From assembly GCA_017979445.1 (NCBI GenBank), contig JADQWC010000290.1, positions 40,470 to 104,469 of the forward strand: a stretch of 64,000 nt of DNA. The letters run 5' to 3'. Positions 56,501-64,000 of this stretch are shown in pieces. The position numbers were made by a program, and so were the translations under genes. The DNA comes from Akebia trifoliata. Taxonomy: Eukaryota; Streptophyta; Magnoliopsida; Ranunculales; Lardizabalaceae. The notes beneath the pieces were generated by a model, which was not told the origin of the DNA, did no database searches, and worked only from the letters and a program-made list of their open reading frames with translations. The first letter of the stretch is position 1, and each line of letters opens with the position of its first letter.

Positions 56501-59500
56501 CGCCTGTCGATCCTTTCATTAGGACAATTGTTTTTAAAGATAATACACTTACAAAAGGATGAAAAATATGCAAACTCAAATTGTATCAGACTAAACCCAG
56601 GTATTGGAGATGTATCCATTTAATTATCAATGTTATCATGGATCTTCTACAGATATGTCCTCATTGAAACTTATCAAATAGGTACTCCTTTGGTTTTTTG
56701 TCCACTCCTCACATTCCATCTGCAAACCACCTATTCTCATGGTTTTTAACAGGCTCTGGGTGATCAATGCTAATCTGTTCTACTTTGGTCCTATGTCTAA
56801 TCTCAATCTGCTAACTGTAATTCTTTTGAGTAGGGGAATGCCAATGGTCCATGTTTGTCTTTTCATGTTGTATTTCATTCGAGCTTTAAATCTTGATTTT
56901 GAGTCGCTTTAAGATGAACACGATACTCTTGGATTTGGTCAATTATTGAACAGGTTGTGTTAGCTTAAGTTTCATGTGTAGAAGAAAATTGAAGTATTTT
57001 ATGGACACATATGTTGGGAAAGTATGATCTGATCCTTATAATGATTGTCGGGATTGCATCTAAATAATTCTTTCATCAACAACACCTAACCTTGTCCCAA
57101 CCAGTTGGAGTTGGCCCTTATATTCTTGTTCTTCCATTCCATTTGTCCAAGAACACGTCCTCCGTTAAAGTGCAGGCTTTCAAATCATTTTGACTATTTT
57201 CGGTAAACATTCTTTTTGGTCATCTCCTCCTTCTTTGCCTTTGACCTGTACCGTTCACACCTTCTCACAGGTGTTATCAACGGCCTTCATTGCACATTGA
57301 GACTCCTTTATCTTATATCCAATTGGTGACGGGATTTACTTCCCTTGCATACCATTCGCAGGTCTTTGTCTTTGTTTTTAAATTCAAATTCAGGTCTGGT
57401 TACATATATTTCTTGGTATCATTCTTGGTTCTACTTCTCTTTGGAAGGGTGTGTATATTTCATGTTACGGGGTGAAGGAGCTCTCTTGTGAAAGGTATTC
57501 TTCAGGAACAAGTGTGCAATTTCTGTATCTGTTCATACCATAGCACTTTTTTCGGTTTAGCAGTGTGGAATCAAATCAGTATTTTGCATCGTTTTTCACC
57601 AACAACATAAATCTGAGACCAAGTTCTTAGTACAGAAATGGTTGATAAGTCATCTGAGGCATGGATTACAATAAATCGTTGGTAAATCATTCACTTACAT
57701 AGTCACATTGCCCTCTACTTGCATAAATTATGTTCTTTGGATGTCCAATGTGCATGCTTGTCCACCTGTGTTTTCATCGCATGCTACTTGTGGTTTGATA
57801 AGCTGATTTTCTGTTTTTATTGCTGTAATAGATTGCTGATTTCTGGAAAGAGGCTTTGATATTGAGTTCGTTGCATCATCCCAATGTGGTTTCTTTCTAT
57901 GGTATAGTTCGTGACGGTCCTGATGGATCTTTAGCAACCGTGACAGAATTCATGGTAAATGGATCTTTGAAACAATTTTTGCAAAAGAAAGACAGGTATA
58001 TCTTGTAAATTATCATGAATTGATTTTTCTCTCTTTGAAGTTGTCATCATTTGTTAAGTTTTATAACATGAGCTTACAATTCCTGTATTTCAACCTCCCA
58101 TTACCATTGGTAGAACGATTGATCGTCGTAAGAGGCTCATTATAGCTATGGACACCGCATTTGGGATGGAGTATCTGCATGGAAAGAACATTGTTCATTT
58201 TGATTTGAAGTGTGAGAATCTATTAGTAAACATGAGAGATCCTCATCGACCTGTGTGCAAGGTATGCTGAAGTGAACCATGTTTTTGTTTCTTTTTTTCT
58301 TTTTGCACATATCATACTAATAATAGTAGTAGTAGAATAATGCTGAAGTGACCTCCAGATTGAACCTCACATCGCACACTCTGATGTGAAAGTGTATGGG
58401 AACCATCAAATGATTTCCTCGAGATACGAGTGAAAAAGCATCTATGGTTCCTATCCACTTTCACGCCAAGATGAGCAATATGCAGTTCAATCTTGAGGTT
58501 ACTCCAGCACGACTCGTAGTAATAGTAGTAGTAGTAATAGTAATAGTAATAGTAATCGTAGTAGTAGTAGTAGTAATAGTAATAGTAGAAGTAGTACTAG
58601 TACAGTATTAGTATTAGCAATAGTAATCGTAGTAGAGGTAATAGTATTAATAGTCAAAGTAATAGTAATAGTAGTAGTGGTAGTAGTAGTAGTACTAATA
58701 GTATTATGCCAACACATATTAGTATTAGTATTATGCCAACGCATACTAGTAATAGTAATAGTCTTAGTATTATGCCAACACAAATATGTGTATTTGTTAT
58801 GTGTCCGGTAAGAAATATAGTTTTTTTTTACTGTTCTGGTATTGCAATGTTGATTTTCTGTTTGATCCCCAAAATAGGTCTTTTGTTTATTGTCATTGTT
58901 GGTCAGCTTATATTGTTGCAAGGAGCTTATAGTTTTGTAAACAACTTATTCAATATTCGTCTTCTTTCAGATTGGTGATTTAGGCTTATCAAAGGTAAAG
59001 CAACACACCTTAGTATCAGGAGGTGTCCGTGGAACTTTACCATGGATGGCACCTGAACTTCTTAGTGAGAGAAGTAACATGGTAACAGAAAAAGTAAGAT
59101 TACTTACTCTTGGCTCCTGAGCTTTTCAAACCAAATGTGGTCTCTCGATTGTTGTCTGTTTGTAGTTTTTATTATTATTATTTTTCTATTGTCCCATTTA
59201 TTTATTTATTATTTATTTCCTGTTGTAGATTGATGTCTACTCCTTTGGTATTGTCATGTGGGAATTGCTTACCGGAGAGGAACCTTATGCGGGGATGAAT
59301 TGTGCTTCTTTAATTAGTAAGCACCAGTTGTTGATATTTAAGGAACTCCTTGTTTATTGAGGATAGAAATTAATCTTCGTAGCTCATTGGGGTAGCTAAC
59401 CACCTTTGGATACAGTTTTTTTAGGTCTAAATTTTTTGAGGTTTTTCTAACATCTCATTTATAAATTCACGTGGCAGTCTATCATTAGTTTATGAAATGC

Positions 59501-60188
59501 TGGTCCAAGATTTTGTTGATTTCGTGGTCTGTGCTATTGAGCCAGGTTCATTGTATTAAATTTAGGTTTTGGTCAACCTATCATTGATTTCTACTTTCCA
59601 TTTCCTGATTATATTCTTAATAACAACTCTCTATCTTTGCTTTCTAATACCCACACATTCCATTGTACGATTTCTGATTCATTGATGGCATGAACTAGTC
59701 CACTTTGCTCTTAATTTGCTGCTCAGATCCATTCTACCATCCATATTTGTACTCCAGTTCACCAGGTTCTTTACTGTTATGATTATGTAACACTATTTAG
59801 GTGGGATCATAGTTCATTTGACAAAAAAAAAAAACAAAAAAACAAAAAAAAAACAAAAATCCGGTTTCAAAAAATTGAGAGGGTTTTCAAGCATTGAAAG
59901 GTCACGTGGTACAATGCCCTAAACGGAATGTAATTGTTTATGCTGCACTAACTATGGATTTAATACATTTAGAATCTAAACTAATCAACTTTTGATCTTC
60001 ATTTCTTCTGTTTCCTCCTAGGCGGAATAGTAGGCAAAACATTACGTCCACAAGTTCCATCTTGGTGTGATCCCGAATGGAAAGCTTTAATGGAAAGTTG
60101 TTGGGCTTCTGATCCAGGGGAGAGGCCATCTTTCTCTGAAATATCTCAGAAGCTGAGGAAAATGTCCGCAGCAATCAATTTGAAGTGA
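53533..60188 (+). CDS. PB1-domain RAF-like MAPKKK (group B)
   Basis: Eight coding exons: 53533-55818, 55918-56016, 56118-56270, 57832-57995, 58114-58261, 58971-59093, 59229-59316, 60022-60188. All introns are GT-AG and phases agree, giving 1,075 residues. A PB1 domain lies at ~41-141 (basic [12 protein letters not shown], acidic [16 protein letters not shown]). A long Gln/Pro-rich, probably disordered middle follows, then a kinase domain from ~800. Kinase features are glycine loop [16 protein letters not shown] lysine, catalytic HFDLKCEN, metal-binding GDLGLSK in place of DFG, and WMAPELL. It ends [21 protein letters not shown]. This matches plant B-group RAF-like Ser/Thr kinases; several members act in osmotic-stress/ABA signalling upstream of SnRK2s. 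Which member this is cannot be settled. Start chosen as the first ATG in the long frame. Confidence 0.95.
56271..57831 (+). other. RAF-like gene intron 3 (1.56 kb)
   Basis: Between CGTTTG|GTAGGT and TGTAATAG|ATTGCT. No recognisable repeat or nested gene. T-rich like its neighbours. Confidence 0.8.
58316..58720 (+). repeat. (TAG/AGT)n microsatellite split by a MITE, RAF intron 5
   Basis: Imperfect TAG/AGT/AAT triplets at about 58316-58334 and 58516-58720, interrupted by the MITE at 58335-58515. Long open frames here come from the triplet repeat and are not coding. Confidence 0.85.
58335..58515. mobile_element. MULE-type hairpin MITE, copy 6
   Basis: GAATAATGCTGAAGTGACCTC at the left faces GAGGTTACTCCAGCACGACTC-type text at the right (last 20 shown in part). 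The 9-bp flanks GTAGTAGTA (58326-58334) / GTAGTAATA (58516-58524) agree at 8 of 9, though the site is itself a triplet repeat. The core AAAAAGCATCTATGGTTCCT is nearly identical to copy 4 in the RPT2 intron. Confidence 0.85.
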
Positions 60189-60959
60189 TGCATTTTCTGA
60201 ATGTTTCAATTTCATTATCTTGCTGTGTATTTCACTTGATTGGTGCTGAACATGGAATTGCGTTATTAAGCTCCCCCGCTCTTTCAGAAGACGTATGGGC
60301 TATTCATGCAACATTTTCCTTTTTTAGCCTTAAATGAACTTTGTAGTACTGCTATACTTGGGTATTTGTTCTTGGTAAAGTGGCACTATTTATGCTTCCT
60401 AGATTGGAAATATATCTACACTATATACGAAGGAGAGCTATGAATGCTTGATCAAAATGTGAGTTACCTATAAACTCTTCTTTGTTTTTGATTTGTTTCT
60501 TAATGGGAATTGTTTTCTGTCGATATTAAGTGCTATTTCAACTTAATTTTGCAGGATCTTACTCTTTCGGATATTCTTAGGAACAATATAGACAACCTTG
60601 AAATGTGGTGACTTCTATGTTCCAGCCTTCAAGGTGGAGCAGAACGGGTATGGAAGGTTGTAAATACATTTCTGTTACTTGCAATGTAACTAAGCTCCAT
60701 ATTGTCTGGCAATGATGCATTTGTTATATGCTTATGCTTTTGGATCGTTCCGTGGAAACCATTTTTTTCTCTAATATTTTTTGGTCATTTTGTTTTGCGA
60801 CTGTATGCATCATGATTCGTTGTTTTATATAAATCCATCTTCAGGCACATGTATAGACTGAGACAAGAAATCTAAAAAAGAAAAAGAAAAAAGAACGATA
60901 TTATTTTGAAAGTAGAACCCCTCTTTTAGTGTCATGTCTATTGTGGATGAAATATTTTG
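60189..60959 (+). other. 3' UTR and flank of RAF-like gene
   Basis: A possible UTR intron runs from GTGAGT (near 60459) to TTTTGCAG (near 60553). The poly(A) site cannot be fixed. No further gene seen. Confidence 0.4.
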
Positions 60960-61314
60960 AGAGCTGCTATTGGCACCCAAACTTTTACTTATTAGACCCT
61001 AGTTGAAAATAAAGAAAATAAGTAAATGGTTGAGAATAAGTAAAAGTTGGGGTGCCAATAGAAACTCTCTTGATTTTGTTTTTTGCTAGATTTCTATTTT
61101 TTGGGTTTAAGATATTATATGAGCCTAATCATAATTATAAACAACTACTTAAAAAAAAATTGTAAACAACTACTGAAATTGTTTGAATGAGTGTTATAAT
61201 GATTTGTAATGTTGAGATTATAATTTGAGTCAAACCTTTGTAATGTTTGAAGAGTGTGTTCTAATCTTTAATTGGGGTGTAATAATTAAAAGTTGGGGTG
61301 CCAATAGCAGCTCT
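60960..61314. mobile_element. Three-armed TIR MITE (long form), copy 2
   Basis: 355 bp. The left end AGAGCTGCTATTGGCACCC is inverted at the right end (CCAATAGCAGCTCT). A further inverted arm lies at about 61040-61072 (AAAAGTTGGGGTGCCAATAG). It has the same three-arm layout as the copy at 23876. Confidence 0.75.
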
Positions 61315-62885
61315 ATATATTTTTTTAATGTAATGATTCAGATTGCTGGGGGCCTTACAAATAGAATTTTAGTTCTGTATTTGTTTCTTTTAACATTTGT
61401 GGATTTTTCTCTTCTCAGAACAACAATGTTATAAGATATTTGGTGTCTACAGTAGCCAGGCTAGATTCGGTTGGGGGCAGTGGTGGTGCACTACACCAAG
61501 AAACCACCACCACCTGAAGCAAGGGCATGGATTAGGAGGGTTAAAAAATGAATGGGTTTCGATCAAGCGTGATAGTTTAGGTTGTTCTTGAACTGTCGGT
61601 CCCATACATAGAGTGGCAAGGCAACGGCTTCGGCTTTGGGTAAGGCAAGCACATGGGGGTGTAGTTTGTGCTCACCTTCAACATCTCTTGCAACACGATG
61701 ACTAAAAAGATGAAATTGTTTCTATGATATTAATTTGTTAGTTCTTGATTGTTTGACATTTAGATCCATAAATCATAGTTGGTCATATTATTGTCCTGAA
61801 AATTTGGTCACATAATACTCCAAAAGAGCTACCTTTTACTAGTAGCTTCATCTTTATAGATAATAATTGAACCTTAAAGGGGTCATCTTTGTGTATCTTC
61901 ACTGGCGCTTCATTTTTTTTACTGTCCTTAGTTAGTGAAGTTGTAATGCATGGATTGTCATGGTTTTATTGTCCTCAAACATCAATTTTAAGATATGCCC
62001 ATTTTGTTCTGGTTTTAAATTTACCCTACTTGTTATCATGGTTTCAGTAATTGTACGAAACCGAGATCACTCGGTTCATGAATGAGATGTCATAGTTGAT
62101 ATCTTCACTTTTCTTCCTCTTCTTGGTCAGGTGGCTCGCTGAGTCATCTCAGTATCATTCGTGAATGAGACTGAAAATCATGTTTTCTATCTAATTTCAG
62201 ATCTAAAAGTAATACACACAAAGGTTCCACTTTTTGATATATAGATAGTTAATCCACCCATTGTTGTTAGAACCTCTCTAAATATTTTCACAATAGCTTC
62301 TGCTATACCATACATGTTATTAATGTTTTAAAACTTTTTTTTTTTAAACTTAATTAATTAAGTCTAAGAATGTATATTTTTTATTATATTTTGTTGACGT
62401 ATATTCATATATATTTTTAGATTATAAAAAAATAATTGGATGAACTCATTAATGCATTCAAGATGATCAATCTATAGTAATATAAAATATCATTTTTTAT
62501 CTTTTAATATTCTCTAAATAAGTAATAAAATATGTAACGGTGCCTACGGTTTTTGAAGTTTGTATCTAGGTTCAAGAAATATTTTGAAAATATTAATATT
62601 GTCCAATTTTTTTTTTTTAATATACCATTATCCTTAATCTTGAAACTTTCTCCATTATTCTCTGTTATGATGTTATAATTTCATCTTACTTGTTCTTATA
62701 AATAGGTACATAATACCCCTTTTACTCATTTTTTAATATTTTTATTCTTCAGAATCAAAAGATGGTTTGATTAAGTAAAATTCTTTAGTTCCCTACTTAA
62801 AATGAGTCTTTCTGAAAAATGTCCAACGCCAGATGCGTCCTTTAGAGTTGATGATAATTTCCTTCTTAGCTATTTTAAATTTCTT
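61315..62885. other. Intergenic, no gene seen
   Basis: A short open frame near 61.4-61.6 kb has no recognised domain. Text around 62060-62165 has inverted GAGTCATCTCAGTATCATTC-like words and may be an old MITE. Confidence 0.5.
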
Positions 62886-63050
62886 GAGTCGTGCTGAAGT
62901 GACTTCAGGATTATATACCTCATAGTGCACATCCTGAAGTGGAAGTGTGTAAGAATCATAGATGCTTTTTGTTACGATCGATGAAAAGTATCTATGATTT
63001 CTACTCACTTTCACATCAGGATGTTGGATATGAGGGTTTCAACATTATTC
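62886..63050. mobile_element. MULE-type hairpin MITE, copy 7
   Basis: GAGTCGTGCTGAAGTGACTTC at the left, AACATTATTC at the right, core AAAGTATCTATGATTTCTAC. The flanks share only TTCTT (62881-62885, 63051-63055), so the 9-bp duplication has worn away or the limits differ slightly. Confidence 0.75.
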
Positions 63051-63059
63051 TTCTTAATC

Positions 63060-63196
63060 TTTTCAGATTCATATTGGGCTGACATCAAGACTGTATCTCA
63101 TATCTCACTTACGTGATGCATCTATGGTTCCTACACACTTTCACGTCAGGAAAGTGAGATATGAGGTACATGTTTGAAGTCACTTCAACATTATTC
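63060..63196. repeat. Fragment of the MULE-type MITE
   Basis: The core GCATCTATGGTTCCTACACA, then TTTCACGTCAGGAAAGTGAG, and a right end CACTTCAACATTATTC are present. The left end is degenerate. Confidence 0.6.
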
Positions 63197-63228
63197 ATAT
63201 TTTCATCCTTTATCAAGATTTTCTGATT

Positions 63229-63334
63229 GAGTCGTGCTGAGATACGAGTGAAAAAGCATTTATGATTCTTGCACACTTCCCAGTCAAGGATGTGCGATGT
63301 GAGGTACAATCTTGAGGTCACTCCAGCATTACTC
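63229..63334. mobile_element. MULE-type MITE, one-armed, copy 8
   Basis: 106 bp. The left terminus GAGTCGTGCTGA is joined directly to the core GATACGAGTGAAAAAGCAT, and the right arm is complete (TCACTCCAGCATTACTC). A perfect 9-bp target-site duplication TTTCTGATT is at 63220-63228 and 63335-63343. Most of the left arm has been lost, before or after insertion. Confidence 0.85.
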
Positions 63335-63343
63335 TTTCTGATT

Positions 63344-64000
63344 TTATTTTCAATTAATGCATCTTAAGTTTTTTCCTCCAATTTTGTTTACAAGTTTGTA
63401 AACCTCTCTCTTACTAACCTATTACATGTGTCATCATAAATTCATAGTTTGCCTGCATATTTTTATTATTATTATTATTGTTATTATTATCATCATTAAT
63501 AATAATATCTTTTAAAATATTTTTAGGGTGATTAAGATGCACCCCTCCATGTTTTGGTAAAGTAAACATGCTTCCCTTGATCTTAGTCTTCTCTTATAGG
63601 CTAATGATAAAAGACTTCAATACCCTCATCTTCAATGTTTAGCCCCGAAAACCTTGATTTTCAACCAAAATATCTGTCAATTTCATGATCTTCAACCTCT
63701 ATGGTAAAGTATATTTAATTTATTCCACTTCATCTTCAATCTGTAGTTTCCAGCCTTTCGTCTTAAATTCGTAGAAATCCCTTGATTTTTTTTTTGATAA
63801 ATACAAATCTCTTGTTTTTTCTACCTAAACATATCATCAGTTTGAAAACATAGGGTATCTCAAATATTCATCAAAACATGGTGTGGTATGTCTAAATCAC
63901 CCTATATTTTGTTCTTATAGTTTATTACCATGTTTTGTCCAATGAATTATTTTTCTTAAAATCCCTTAGGATGCCATTATTCAATAATTATACATGTTTG
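63344..64000. other. Intergenic to window end, no gene seen
   Basis: AT-rich, with an (ATT)n run near 63463-63512. No coding signal. Confidence 0.55.

Noticed and set aside
58499..58921. 140-codon minus-strand Thr/Leu-rich frame
   Set aside because: Translation of the TAG-triplet microsatellite inside an intron of the kinase gene.
1..64000. CRISPR arrays, bacterial operons, viral or organellar inserts
   Set aside because: No regularly spaced short repeats with unique spacers, no bacterial gene layout and no viral replication or capsid genes; gene structure is plant nuclear.

Overview
This is AT-rich nuclear DNA from a flowering plant, most likely a eudicot. It has spliced genes with GT-AG introns, plant-specific gene families and a dense load of small plant transposons. 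Nothing in it is bacterial, viral or organellar. I cannot name the species from sequence alone. Only three protein-coding loci are convincing. Most other open frames are low-complexity or transposon shadows.

Layout. About 1-10.5 kb is gene-poor and holds decayed repeats, including a 5S rRNA relic near 0.6 kb. About 10.5-30 kb is a local duplication block built round the F-box/kelch gene AFR (attenuated far-red response, a light-signalling SCF adaptor). Copy 1 (11.9-13.1 kb) is frameshifted inside its F-box. Copy 2 (18.5-19.6 kb) is an intact single-exon gene. Both leaders keep a related short upstream ORF. The AFR 3' flank has been amplified further, without the gene, to about 30 kb. About 33.8-46.3 kb on the minus strand is a complete six-exon gene for 26S proteasome ATPase subunit RPT2. 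Its introns contain a 3.2 kb PIF/Harbinger transposon, a tiny LTR element, a solo LTR and smaller elements. About 47.2-49.6 kb is an unusual array of six related palindromic MITEs joined only by (TA)n. About 50.2-51.3 kb is a non-autonomous relative of the Harbinger element. About 53.4-60.2 kb on the plus strand is a complete eight-exon gene for a PB1-domain RAF-like MAPKKK of 1,075 residues. Its leader has a short uORF ending 9 bases before the main start. The last 4 kb are MITE-rich intergenic DNA.

The three genes belong to separate pathways: light-regulated ubiquitin ligase, proteasome, and MAPKKK-like signalling. I see no operon-like relation between them. AFR and RPT2 both lie on the ubiquitin-proteasome route, but their closeness is probably chance. 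The most informative content is the mobile DNA. Target-site duplications are readable for a hAT MITE, a 9-bp-duplicating MULE-type MITE family, Harbinger elements, two LTR elements, and a truncated 5S rRNA copy with a poly(A) tail and a 20-bp duplication.
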